47,277 nt of DNA. Origin: an uncultured Bacilli bacterium (GTDB lineage Bacteria > Bacillota_I > Bacilli_A > RFN20 > CAG-449). The stretch lies in contig CANRDP010000010.1 in the NCBI GenBank assembly GCA_947629415.1, positions 1 through 47,277 of the forward strand, read 5' to 3'. Below are positions 1-8,742 of this stretch, piece by piece. The first letter of the stretch is position 1. Every line of letters begins with the position of its first letter. The notes below the pieces were generated by a model. It had not been told where the DNA came from. It did not search any database and was given only the letters and a program-made list of their open reading frames with translations. The translations under genes and the position numbers were made by a program.

Positions 1-138
1 TCCAAAAAAATTTTTTTGTATTTATTTAGATAGTAATTATATTTCATCCTGTTTTCTCCCAATAATCCAATATTATTTCCACTAAATTTTAACAAATTTT
101 GCTATAATTTTGCAAGTATAATTTGAAAAGGAGAAAAA

Positions 139-1050
139 ATGATGCTAAAACACATAAATTATTTCTTAAACGAAATTTCGAACACAAAAAATCTGGATTT
201 TAAAACAATCAAAGCGTATAAATCAGATTTATTGGGACTAAATAATTTTCTTTTACAAAACAATATAAATAAATTAGAATCTAAACACATAGTAATATAT
301 ATATCTTACTTAAAAGACAAAAAGAAATTGAAAGAATCGTCGTTACGAAGAAAACTTATCAGTTTTAAATTGTTTTTTCACTATCTTTATATGAATAAAT
401 TTATTAAAAAAAATTATATGAACGAAATTCATTTTAAATTTAAGAAAGAACATCGTTTACCCAAAACTCTCAATGTGAATAATATTAAAAATCTTTTAAT
501 ATATCTTGCAAATTATTTAAAAAATGAACATAGTGATTTCAAAAAAAGATGCATTATACGGGATTTTGCGATAATAGATATTCTTATATCCACTGGAATA
601 AGAATTGGCGAATTGGCCTTAATTAAAATGGAAGATATAAATTTAGATGAAAAAACAATTCTTATACATGGTAAAGGAAAAAAGGAACGATTACTTTATT
701 TTTCAAGTGATGAAACCATAAAACATATAAAAAAGTGGATAAAAATCCGTGATAAGTGTTCTATAAAAACAGACAATTTATTCATAAACCGCTATGGCAA
801 CTCCTTATCCATTCATAGTATTGAAGCAATATATGAAAAATATCGAAAACTTGCTAATCTTCCAAAATCCACGCCACATTATTTAAGGCATACATTTGCT
901 ACAAATTTATTAAATAATGGCGCAGATATACGATCGGTTCAAGAATTATTAGGACATTCCAGTATTGCTACAACAGAAATATATACGGAAGTATCAACGA
1001 GTAGAAAGCAAGAAGTTTTAATGAAATTTAATTATAGAAATAGACTCTAA
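139..1050 (+). CDS. Tyrosine recombinase, XerC/XerD-like (303 aa)
   Basis: Site-specific recombinase of the phage-integrase/Xer family. The N-terminal ~105 residues form the SAM-like DNA-binding domain. The C-terminal catalytic domain shows the complete active site: Arg155 in the STGIRIGEL box, Lys around 179-182 in HGKGKKER, His247 and Arg250 in HYLRH, His273 in LGHSS and the nucleophile Tyr282. The length (303 aa) matches chromosomal Xer proteins and small mobile-element integrases. An AAAAGGAGAA ribosome-binding site precedes the ATG-ATG start. It stands alone, with the 3' end of a tRNA-Ala gene 275 bp downstream facing it. That is the geometry of an integrase whose element would extend to the left, out of the window. 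It could instead be a housekeeping Xer or an enzyme acting on the adjoining capsule locus; the sequence does not decide. Confidence 0.93.
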   Translation: MMLKHINYFLNEISNTKNLDFKTIKAYKSDLLGLNNFLLQNNINKLESKHIVIYISYLKDKKKLKESSLRRKLISFKLFFHYLYMNKFIKKNYMNEIHFKFKKEHRLPKTLNVNNIKNLLIYLANYLKNEHSDFKKRCIIRDFAIIDILISTGIRIGELALIKMEDINLDEKTILIHGKGKKERLLYFSSDETIKHIKKWIKIRDKCSIKTDNLFINRYGNSLSIHSIEAIYEKYRKLANLPKSTPHYLRHTFATNLLNNGADIRSVQELLGHSSIATTEIYTEVSTSRKQEVLMKFNYRNRL

Positions 1051-1279
1051 ATTCACGCATAATTTTTTGCAGATTATTATCTATCATTTCACTTTACCTT
1101 ACTCTACTGAATTTGAAGTCTAATATACTTTTTTGCATAAAAATTTATTCAATTTCATTGAAAAGATAGGCACATAAAAAATAACTCTTCGATAAAAGAA
1201 AAAGATAATTTTTTTCAATTGGATTTTTATAAATATTTTCAAGACTCACAAAGTAGCTTTTATGAAAGTATTATAAAAT

Positions 1280-1311
1280 AAAAAAATCGTGATAGATTTC
1301 TCATATCACAA
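1280..1311 (-). terminator. Intrinsic terminator of the tRNA-Ala gene
   Basis: Read on the minus strand, TTGTGATA pairs with TATCACGA (8 bp, one G-T wobble) around a 9-base loop and is followed by a run of seven T. It starts about 15 bases beyond the CCA end of the tRNA. Confidence 0.7.
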
Positions 1312-1325
1312 TTATGCATTCTTTT

Positions 1326-1401
1326 TGGTGGAGCTGACGAGGATCGAACTCGCTACCTCCTCCATGCCATGGAGGCGCTCTCCCAGGTGAGCTACAGCCC
1401 C
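1326..1401 (-). tRNA. tRNA-Ala (anticodon GGC)
   Basis: A 76-base cloverleaf on the minus strand. The acceptor arm GGGGCTG pairs with CAGCTCC. The D-arm starts GCTCACC. The anticodon stem CCTCC/GGAGG encloses the loop ATGGCAT, giving anticodon GGC. The T-arm is GCGAG-TTCGATC-CTCGT. The 3' CCA is encoded. Its 3' end faces the tyrosine recombinase gene, which makes it a plausible integration site. Confidence 0.95.
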
Positions 1402-1917
1402 AATTTCATTTGCTTTTTTAGCATAATAAAAATCTATCCATTTGTCAAATAAATTCGAAAGTGTTAATAATTTTATGAAACAAAATTCGAAAAGAAAAAC
1501 GTTTTAAAATTATTAAAATATAAAATCGCATTCGACACTTCTATATCTCTATTTTTTTATTTTCTTCTGTTTTTTATTTGATTGCCTTAATAATTTGAAA
1601 AAAATATTGTAATTTTTATTCAAAGTGTCGATTTTTGTCGATTCATTTTCTTATGTTTTTTCAGTAAAAACCAAAAATTATTGTAATTTTTTATTAATGT
1701 AATTTTTTTATAATAATATTTGGAGGTATTGCAATAATTGAATTTTAAATAATTTTAAAATTTCTTCATTTTTTTTGTTAAAATATCAAGTAAATTTTCT
1801 TATTTTATTTTACTTTGTCGAATCTTGTCGTAAAAATAGAAAATGCCTACATTCCCATTCCTATTTTTCCCCTTGTTTTAATAACGAACACACAAGGAAA
1901 TGCATTTTTAAAACCAC
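1402..1917. other. AT-rich intergenic region with paired TGTCG motifs
   Basis: No gene is seen. The stretch contains two direct pairs of TGTCG with exactly 10-bp spacing (1626 and 1636; 1816 and 1826), and one copy in the opposite orientation near 1532-1538. A short inverted repeat, CCTTGT (1871-1876) and ACAAGG (1892-1897), lies just ahead of the wzx promoter. These look like protein-binding sites, but no regulator is known. Confidence 0.4.
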
Positions 1918-1946
1918 TTGTTATTAATATCACGAACCGATATAAT
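1918..1946 (+). promoter_or_regulatory. Sigma-A promoter of the wzx operon
   Basis: TTGTTA at 1918-1923 and TATAAT at 1941-1946 are separated by 17 bp. The start of transcription would fall near 1952, about 94 bases ahead of the flippase start codon. Confidence 0.65.
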
Positions 1947-1951
1947 AATAG

Positions 1952-2009
1952 ATAGGTCAAAAACGATATTTTTATTAACTTTTTTAGAAAATCTATCATT
2001 TAGACCTAT
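1952..2009 (+). repeat. Two-part inverted repeat in the wzx 5' leader
   Basis: ATAGGTC (1952-1958) pairs with GACCTAT (2003-2009), and inside it GATA (1965-1968) pairs with TATC (1994-1997). The outer arm begins where the predicted promoter would start transcription, so the leader RNA could fold into a stem at its very 5' end. The role is unknown; RNA stabilisation or control of the flippase are possible. Confidence 0.45.
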
Positions 2010-2045
2010 ATTTTGAATAAAATTTTGAAAAAGAAATAAAGTGTA

Positions 2046-3503
2046 ATGAAAACCAAATCGTTAAAGCTAAATATGATTTTAAACGCAATTAATGGAGCGT
2101 TAAATGTCTTATTTCCATTAATTACTTTTCCGTTTATTTCCAACATATTTGGAGTTGATCTATTAGGAAAATATCAGTTTAGTTCTTCCTTTATTTCCTA
2201 TTTTCTTCTAATAGCCTCATTAGGTATTTCTACATATGCCATACGTGAAGGTGCCCGAATTCGCGACAATAAGGATCAGTTTAGTAAATTTGCCAATCAA
2301 ATGTTTACTATTAATATGGGGGCTACATTATTATCTTATTGTCTTTTAGCAATTTGTATGGTTGCTATACCTAAATTATATTCTTATACCGGAATTCTTT
2401 TGATTTTATCTATCAATATTTTACTGCAAACAATTGGAGTAGAATGGTTATATTCAATTTATGAAGATTATTTTTATATCACAATTCGAGGCATCGTTTT
2501 CCATATTTTATCTTTAGTTGCATTATTTGTTTTTGTGCGCACTCCTAATGACATTTATATTTATTCTATTATAAGTGTGGTAGCTTCAGGTGGAAGATAT
2601 TTATTAAACTTTTTTAGAGCTAGAAAATATTGCAAATTAAGATTTACAAAAGATTTAAATATAAAAGAACATTGGAAACCTATCATGCTTCTTTTTGGAA
2701 TGCAAATTGCTACGACGATCTTTGTTAGTTCTGACACAACCATTCTTGGATTTATGGTAAATGATTATGTTGTGGGAATATATTCAACATCGACAAAAAT
2801 TTATTCTGCTGTCAAAACAGTGTTATCGGCAATTTTAGTGGCATCTATACCAAGATTATCCGCAACATTAGCAAATGACAATTCTCGTTTTAATGATACT
2901 TTAACCGATATTTATAAAACTTTATTAACTTTCTTAATACCCGCAATTGTAGGTATTATTTTCATGCGAAATGAAATTGTTTTATTAATTTCTAATGTAG
3001 ATTATATAGAAGCAACGGAATCTTTATTCATTTTAAGCATTGCCCTATTTTTTTGCTTGGGTGCCTGGTTTTGGGGACAATGTGTTCTTGTACCAATGAG
3101 AAAAGAATCCTTTGTATTTAAAGTAACATTAATTTCTGCGGTTATTAATATAGTGTTAAATTTAATACTCATCCCATTTTGGAAAGAAAAAGCTGCAGCA
3201 TTAACTACGGTAATTTCCGAAGCAGTTGCTTTCTTTATGCAATGGTATGAAGGTAGAAAATATGCTAAAACATTTGGCATTATAAAAATAACAATCAAGA
3301 TTATTGCTGGATGTCTAGGAATTTGTCTAACGTGTTTATTAATTCAAAAATATATTAATCATTTTTATCTAAAAACTATCTTATGCTGTCTTATTTCTAT
3401 AGTTGTTTATATGCTTATTGAGTTCATTTTGAAAAATTCGGTTTTATATGATATTGTAAAAAAGATAAGGAGAAGACGGAATGGAAAAGCAACTGATGTA
3501 TAA
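2046..3503 (+). CDS. wzx: Wzx-type oligosaccharide flippase
   Basis: Polytopic membrane protein of the polysaccharide transporter/MOP superfamily (485 aa, about 12-14 hydrophobic segments). It should flip undecaprenyl-linked repeat units to the outer face of the membrane before Wzy polymerisation. The N-terminal region (NGALNVLFPLITFPFISNIF) and the conserved central SSDTTILGFM region are typical of Wzx proteins in Firmicutes capsule loci. A basic tail RRRRNGK ends the protein. The 3' end overlaps the next gene by 23 bases, so the two are co-transcribed. The ribosome-binding site is weak (AAGAAATAAAG). Its promoter and structured leader lie immediately upstream. It is the only flippase in the window, so it probably serves the whole locus although it lies far from wzy. 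Confidence 0.9.
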   Translation: MKTKSLKLNMILNAINGALNVLFPLITFPFISNIFGVDLLGKYQFSSSFISYFLLIASLGISTYAIREGARIRDNKDQFSKFANQMFTINMGATLLSYCLLAICMVAIPKLYSYTGILLILSINILLQTIGVEWLYSIYEDYFYITIRGIVFHILSLVALFVFVRTPNDIYIYSIISVVASGGRYLLNFFRARKYCKLRFTKDLNIKEHWKPIMLLFGMQIATTIFVSSDTTILGFMVNDYVVGIYSTSTKIYSAVKTVLSAILVASIPRLSATLANDNSRFNDTLTDIYKTLLTFLIPAIVGIIFMRNEIVLLISNVDYIEATESLFILSIALFFCLGAWFWGQCVLVPMRKESFVFKVTLISAVINIVLNLILIPFWKEKAAALTTVISEAVAFFMQWYEGRKYAKTFGIIKITIKIIAGCLGICLTCLLIQKYINHFYLKTILCCLISIVVYMLIEFILKNSVLYDIVKKIRRRRNGKATDV

Positions 3504-4590
3504 TGCATTAAATGAAAATTTTTTTGAAATTAAAAATAATTTTGAGATTTACCAAGACGTTAAATCTCACTTATTATATGGACAAAGAAAAAAATGTCAA
3601 ATATCCATTATGATTCCTACATATCTCAGAAATAAATATCTAAAAGAAACTCTTATCAGTGCTTTAAATCAAAATACTAATATTCCTTATGAAATTGTGG
3701 TTGTGGATAATAATGATAATTTTGATGATAATGAAACTTTGGAAATGATAAAGAATTTTAATTCTGATAATATTGCTTATTATAAAAATGAAAAAAATTT
3801 AGGAATGTTCGGCAATTGGAATAGATGCATTGAATTAGCAAATGGAGAATGGATTCTTATTCTTCATGATGATGATACTATTGAAAAAAATTATATTCAA
3901 GAAATGGTAAAGTATATCAACGCAACACCAAATGTGGCAGCAATTGAATGTACATACAATTCTATTAATGAAAAAAGTGAACAAATAATTGAGCAAAAAT
4001 CCTGGAAAAATAAATATGTGAATCGCATATTTAAAAATTATTTATTAAAAATAAATGCGAGAGATTTTTATTATTCTCATCCTATTGGTATAATGGGCTT
4101 GTTCTTTAACAAACAAAAAGCAATAGAAATTGGAGGATTTAATGATAAATGGTTCCCGACAAGTGATTATATATTTATTTTAAATTTAGCCTATAGATAC
4201 GATGTCCTATTATTAAATCATCCATTATTGAATTATCGGATCGCTGTAAATGCCAGTTTAACAATAAAACATTTAATTGGAATATTTGAAATGGATGCTT
4301 ATATGGTTAGATCAATATATCAAACTATTTTTAATGGTAAAAAATCAAAAAAACTTTCTAAAATTCAAGAGTGCTTTGTTTTGGAAAGAGAAAAATCACT
4401 AAAACCTTTAACCTTCAAATTATCCGAAGAGGAAATAAATTATTTTAATGAGGAAATCAAGAATTTTAATAAGTATATGGGATATGGTGAATATACCGCC
4501 AAAAAAGAACGATATTTTTCTTCTAAATATAAAAAACATAAATTATATATGTTATTATTTCATCGTGTTAAGGTAGGAAAAAAGAAATGA
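3481..4590 (+). CDS. Family 2 glycosyltransferase
   Basis: Cytoplasmic GT-A inverting glycosyltransferase (369 aa). It has the GT2 start ISIMIPTYLRNKYLKETL at about 42-59, then EIVVVDNNDN and the metal-binding HDDD motif (Asp130-132). The middle part (NKQKAIEIGGFND) is the usual GT2 acceptor-side motif. It probably adds one sugar to the undecaprenyl-linked repeat; donor and acceptor cannot be read from sequence. AAGGAGAAGACGGA precedes the ATG, inside the end of wzx. The last codon overlaps the following start as ATGA, indicating translational coupling with the nucleotidyltransferase. Confidence 0.88.
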   Translation: MEKQLMYNALNENFFEIKNNFEIYQDVKSHLLYGQRKKCQISIMIPTYLRNKYLKETLISALNQNTNIPYEIVVVDNNDNFDDNETLEMIKNFNSDNIAYYKNEKNLGMFGNWNRCIELANGEWILILHDDDTIEKNYIQEMVKYINATPNVAAIECTYNSINEKSEQIIEQKSWKNKYVNRIFKNYLLKINARDFYYSHPIGIMGLFFNKQKAIEIGGFNDKWFPTSDYIFILNLAYRYDVLLLNHPLLNYRIAVNASLTIKHLIGIFEMDAYMVRSIYQTIFNGKKSKKLSKIQECFVLEREKSLKPLTFKLSEEEINYFNEEIKNFNKYMGYGEYTAKKERYFSSKYKKHKLYMLLFHRVKVGKKK

Positions 4591-5339
4591 AAGCTTTATT
4601 AATTGTTGCATCAGGTAAATCTACAAGATTTGGAGGCTTTCCAAAAGCATTTTGTCAAATTGGGGAAGGAAGAAATATTGATAATATTCTTCATTATGCA
4701 TCTTCTTATTTTGATAAAATATTTTTAGTAGTCAATAATCATACTTATGAAAAATATCAAAATACCGTGAATGGTTGTGAAATGTTTAAAATTATCACTG
4801 GGCAAGGTGATGCCCATTCTTTATTAAAAAGTTTGCTATATATTCATTCAAAATATGAATCCTTAAAAGATATTTATATTTGTTGGGGAGATACATTTTT
4901 TGTTTCATCCAAGCCATTTATGCAATTCCTCAATAAAATAACTAAAGTAGATGTCGGTGCAGTCGCATGTTCATATGATGAAAAGCCATATGCTTGGTTT
5001 GAAACCGATGATAAAATGAAGATTATTACCTCTCATTTTGCTAAAACCGAAGGGACTATTCCTCTTGGATTACATGATCAATCTCTATTTCATTTCAATA
5101 TGGATTATATTCTTCAATATTTAGATGAATATAGAAAATCTTTAAACATCCCTTTTGATAATGATGAAAATTACGATGAAAATCATGAAATGAAATTGTT
5201 GTATTTTTTTGAATACATGTATGTGAAACAAAAACCCATAAAAGCGATCTTAATTGATTCAAAGAATGTGTTTTCATTTAATACGCAAGAAGAATTGAAT
5301 CATTTAATCAATTTAAAAAAATGGAAAGGAGATGTATAA
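4587..5339 (+). CDS. MobA/CofC-like nucleotidyltransferase
   Basis: A 250-residue GT-A-fold nucleotidyltransferase. The N-terminal motif is ASGKSTRFGGFPKAF (8-22), a variant of the GxG-T-R-x(n)-PK loop that binds the NTP. ICWGDTFF around 106-113 supplies the acidic metal-binding position. It is predicted to activate a phosphorylated small molecule or sugar phosphate with an NTP. It overlaps the GT2 gene by four bases (ATGA), and 39 bases later comes a CofD/YvcK-HAD fusion. In coenzyme F420 synthesis a MobA-like enzyme (CofC) feeds CofD, so the pairing may be functional; this is an inference. The substrate is unknown. Confidence 0.72.
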   Translation: MKALLIVASGKSTRFGGFPKAFCQIGEGRNIDNILHYASSYFDKIFLVVNNHTYEKYQNTVNGCEMFKIITGQGDAHSLLKSLLYIHSKYESLKDIYICWGDTFFVSSKPFMQFLNKITKVDVGAVACSYDEKPYAWFETDDKMKIITSHFAKTEGTIPLGLHDQSLFHFNMDYILQYLDEYRKSLNIPFDNDENYDENHEMKLLYFFEYMYVKQKPIKAILIDSKNVFSFNTQEELNHLINLKKWKGDV

Positions 5340-5378
5340 AATTATTCAATTTAAAGAATAATCTTATACAATGGTAAT

Positions 5379-7151
5379 ATGAAAAAAATAGTTGTTTTAT
5401 GTGGTGGCACAGGAAGTATTGCCCTTCAAAAAGGATTTGATGAATTATATGACATTAATAATTATCAAATCGATTTAATAATTAATGCTTATGATAATGG
5501 AAAATCTACGGGAGTTTGTAGAAAAATTTTTAATAATAAAATACTTGGGCCAAGTGATTTAAGAAAAAATCAATTAACCTACTTTTCCATAAAATATAAA
5601 AATGAACTTTTAAATCCTAATTCATATGAGTATAAAATGTATGAATTATTTGAACTAAGATTATCTGCAAAAAATTATGAAGATTATTATAAAAATGCTA
5701 AGAAAATCATCAAAGATTCTGTCTTTTTAGAAAAAGATATCAAAAAGAAATTTAATCAACTTATCAATTACTTCTTCTTTTCGAATTTCAAATTGAAACA
5801 ATGGAGAAAAGGTATTAAACAAGTTGATTTTACTGATTTTTCTTTATCAAATATATTTTATGCTTCATGTGCGGCTCTTCATAATAATTCTTTAGAATAT
5901 GCCGGAAAATATATGGCGAAAATACTAAGAATACCAAACAGAGTGCATTTGATTTCAAACATCAGCTTAATGTTAAAAGCCATTTCTGATTCTGGAAAAA
6001 TCATTGAAGATGAGGGTGATATAGTTACATGGGATAATCCAAAGGATAAAATTAAAAGTGTTTTTTTGGAGAAGGATAAAGGAGAAAAATATACTCCTTA
6101 TATGAATGAAAATAATCAATTCACTTCTTGTGACAAATTAATTCTTGATGCTGATATTTTGATTATTAGCTCCGGCACTCAATGGTCATCTTTAATTCCT
6201 ACCTATATGCATAAAGGATGTAAAGACGTTATTAAACAATCCAAAGCAAAAAAATACTTAATTATGAATAATTGTCATGATCATGATATGTATGGAGTAT
6301 CAGCAACGGAATGCTTAAATATATTGAATAATTATCTAGATATAAATCAATTTACTATTGTTATCAACGATAACGCTGAACAAGAAATGAATATTGTTGA
6401 TCAAAAATATAAGCAACTTCATGGTGAATTAAGCGAAAAAAATAATCGAAAGCACTCTCCTAAAAAACTAGTTAGTACCATTATGAAACATTATTTTTCC
6501 CTTAATTCAAAATTAACATTTATCTCGGATTTGGATGGTACATTATGGTCAGATGTAACCGAACAAGAAAAAAGAATAAGCATTGAAAATTTAAAAATTT
6601 TCGAAGGTATTATTTTTTCCGGTAATTCCTATAATCATGTAAAAGAAATTACAGATGCCTATTTTGTGAATAAAAATAACAACTATATTTATTGTGATTA
6701 TGGTAATACCTATTTTAGAAAAGATAAAAATAAAGAAACCTTATCCAAAGAATTTTATATTGAAGAAAGTTTATTAAATGATATAAACCAAATCCCAGAT
6801 TTTAAAAATAAATGTACCATAAGAGGTAATACTATATTAACGATTAAACCCTTAATAGATAGATCAAAGAAATTAGTAATCGTTAACGAAATCTTAAAGA
6901 AATATGATGGTAAATATCAAGCTTATATCGCCGGTCGTACTTCTATTGATATTGTGAAAGGTGGATTAGATAAAAGTAAAGCTTTAAGGCTACTTTTAGC
7001 ACAACAAAACCTTGATTTCAAAGACATTATTTATTTAGGAAATGAAATCGAATATGGAAATGAGACATGTATTAAATCTTTAAATGTCTTATCTCTTCAA
7101 GTAAATGATGTTTTTGAGATGAATATGTTACTTAAAACTTTATATTTTTAA
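5379..7151 (+). CDS. YvcK/CofD-like domain fused to a HAD phosphatase
   Basis: Two-domain protein of 590 aa. Residues 1 to ~370 follow the YvcK/CofD pattern: CGGTGSIALQKGF at the start, AYDNGKSTGVCRK where YvcK has ADDGGSSG, LGPSDLRKN where YvcK has PGDIRN, a central SLSNIFYASCAAL helix, and ADILIISSGTQWSSLIP late in the domain. CofD moves a phospho-lactyl group from a nucleotide carrier, while YvcK binds UDP-sugars. Residues ~380-590 are a HAD domain: DLDGT with Asp384 and Asp386, FSGN as motif II, GGLDKSKAL as motif III, and LGNEIEYGNE as a variant motif IV resembling phosphomannomutase-type HADs. No cofactor F420 pathway is nearby. A phosphate-bearing capsule modification is plausible. Each domain assignment is good; the joint function is unknown. 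Confidence 0.75.
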   Translation: MKKIVVLCGGTGSIALQKGFDELYDINNYQIDLIINAYDNGKSTGVCRKIFNNKILGPSDLRKNQLTYFSIKYKNELLNPNSYEYKMYELFELRLSAKNYEDYYKNAKKIIKDSVFLEKDIKKKFNQLINYFFFSNFKLKQWRKGIKQVDFTDFSLSNIFYASCAALHNNSLEYAGKYMAKILRIPNRVHLISNISLMLKAISDSGKIIEDEGDIVTWDNPKDKIKSVFLEKDKGEKYTPYMNENNQFTSCDKLILDADILIISSGTQWSSLIPTYMHKGCKDVIKQSKAKKYLIMNNCHDHDMYGVSATECLNILNNYLDINQFTIVINDNAEQEMNIVDQKYKQLHGELSEKNNRKHSPKKLVSTIMKHYFSLNSKLTFISDLDGTLWSDVTEQEKRISIENLKIFEGIIFSGNSYNHVKEITDAYFVNKNNNYIYCDYGNTYFRKDKNKETLSKEFYIEESLLNDINQIPDFKNKCTIRGNTILTIKPLIDRSKKLVIVNEILKKYDGKYQAYIAGRTSIDIVKGGLDKSKALRLLLAQQNLDFKDIIYLGNEIEYGNETCIKSLNVLSLQVNDVFEMNMLLKTLYF

Positions 7152-7240
7152 AGAATCTTTTAAATCATAAATCCTATTAATCAATATTAAATAAATACGA
7201 TTTAGCAAATAGCACTATAATCTTTTTTGAGTATCCTCAA

Positions 7241-8335
7241 TTACTTTATCTTCAGTTCGTTTTTGCTTGAAGCAGCAAAATTAGTCATATTACATAGCTG
7301 TCTGAGCTTAGGATCTAAAAATCTATCATACGGCACTTCATTCTCAAAAAAGTGTATTGATTCTTCTTCTTTAATATTTACATCTATTTTAATGCAGTCG
7401 GCGATATCTAATTCTCCTATATCACTTTTATATATATATTTTAAGATAGGATAAATAATTTTATTATTTTTCCATAAGCATATCCAACTATTATAAAGAG
7501 AAAACAACAATTCACCAAAATGAATAAAATAACAATTTTCAACATAGAAAGTATCTATTTTTATATTTTTATATTTTTTTAAATATGACATATACCAATC
7601 TAAATTAAAAGCACAATCATAATCTTTATATTTTTCGGTCCATTCTAAACTATTTTCATTTTTAAAGATATTCATGAAATCAATGGTATCATGAACAAAT
7701 AAAATTCCAAGAGACCAATGAACACCATTGGATTTACTTCTCCACATATCTAAAGAAAAAGCGTTAATATCTTTTTCAATAGCTATTTTTTCCGCAGCTT
7801 TTAAAATTTGAGCACCTTTTTTGGCATCAATTAGGAATATTGTATCATCGGCATCAATATCCCAATGATTAACGATGTTCGCTTTTTTAGCACAATAAAA
7901 TGGAGTTAAATGGGCTATCGTTGCCTTCTTCCAAAATTTATTATATAAATTCTTTTTAACTCTAAATAATTTTATTCGTTTACTTTTAATAAACGAAAAA
8001 TTGAGATGATCAAAATAACAATTTCTATATATTTGGTATCGCAATATATTATTATCACAAACAAAAATAAATCTATAACCTAGTTCATTTGCAATATTAA
8101 TCCATCCTTGAATACATTTTAAAGAATATTTAGATATTCGATTTATTTTGAAATATATAATTGTATTTTCCTGTAGTTTTATAGGATTACGAGATGTAAA
8201 AATATTGTGTCCAAAAAGTCTGAAACACCACAGTTTATGGTTCCCATTCGTATGCAATTTAACTACACCGGTATCTAAAATGGCAAACACAAAATATAAT
8301 ATTTTTTTTAAAATCTTTTTAAAAAAATGAAACAT
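7241..8335 (-). CDS. Probable glycosyltransferase with DxD-type motif
   Basis: A 364-residue protein without a signal peptide but with a hydrophobic, basic N-terminus (about residues 4-25) that may lie against the membrane. The key feature is WDIDADDTIFL, with acidic residues Asp159, Asp161, Asp163 and Asp164, typical of GT-A metal-binding sites. The section FNLDWYMSYLKKY and the late tryptophan-rich segment do not match a family I can name. A GGAGGGG ribosome-binding site precedes the ATG. It is the last gene of a four-gene minus-strand operon (10829 to 7241), and its 3' end faces the CofD-HAD gene across 89 bp. The assignment rests on the motif and the context. Confidence 0.55.
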   Translation of the reverse strand: MFHFFKKILKKILYFVFAILDTGVVKLHTNGNHKLWCFRLFGHNIFTSRNPIKLQENTIIYFKINRISKYSLKCIQGWINIANELGYRFIFVCDNNILRYQIYRNCYFDHLNFSFIKSKRIKLFRVKKNLYNKFWKKATIAHLTPFYCAKKANIVNHWDIDADDTIFLIDAKKGAQILKAAEKIAIEKDINAFSLDMWRSKSNGVHWSLGILFVHDTIDFMNIFKNENSLEWTEKYKDYDCAFNLDWYMSYLKKYKNIKIDTFYVENCYFIHFGELLFSLYNSWICLWKNNKIIYPILKYIYKSDIGELDIADCIKIDVNIKEEESIHFFENEVPYDRFLDPKLRQLCNMTNFAASSKNELKIK

Positions 8336-8358
8336 ACTTGTATACCCCTCCTGCCCAA

Positions 8359-8742
8359 TTATAAATCTTTATTAATCTTAAAAATCAATTTGCAAAATTC
8401 ATCTCTATTTGTATTAATCGAATAACTCATATCTAATCCACTCGGTTTTTTATCATTCATTAAAATTCTTTCTCCATATGGTAAATTATAAATAACTTGA
8501 TGAAAACGAATCCCATTTTCTTTCAAAAATTGTTCTGTTGTTGCTTTATAGCATTCATCTCTTGAAGTAAGAAGAATAACAAAATCATCCTCCTGAATCG
8601 TATTTGCAAAAAATTCTTTGACGCCTGGAAGTAATGTATCATGACCATCAATTTTATAGCCATTATGTTTTACTAATGTTCCATCTATATCAAAAATCCA
8701 CGTATGAGACAATGAAGATAATTCAATTACTTTGCTAGACAT
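8359..8742 (-). CDS. Small HAD-family phosphatase
   Basis: A minimal capless HAD protein (127 aa). Motif I is WIFDIDGTLV (16-25), motif II is VILLTSRDE with the conserved Thr/Ser, and motif III is a lysine in NDKKPSG. It should remove a phosphate from a small sugar phosphate or polyol phosphate. It overlaps the preceding isomerase gene by 8 bases, so the two are translationally coupled. Isomerase, phosphatase and nucleotidyltransferase-kinase together form a compact precursor-synthesis set. The order of steps and the substrate cannot be deduced. Confidence 0.75.
   Translation of the reverse strand: MSSKVIELSSLSHTWIFDIDGTLVKHNGYKIDGHDTLLPGVKEFFANTIQEDDFVILLTSRDECYKATTEQFLKENGIRFHQVIYNLPYGERILMNDKKPSGLDMSYSINTNRDEFCKLIFKINKDL

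Noticed and set aside
1-138. A14-type A7T7 palindrome and -10-like TATAAT copies upstream of the recombinase
   Set aside because: No -35 at a proper distance from either TATAAT (103-108 or 117-122), so no promoter was called.
7205-7235. A shared 12-base string TTTTGAGTATCC with 17828-17840
   Set aside because: Single short match in AT-rich DNA; expected by chance at this window size and without extended similarity.
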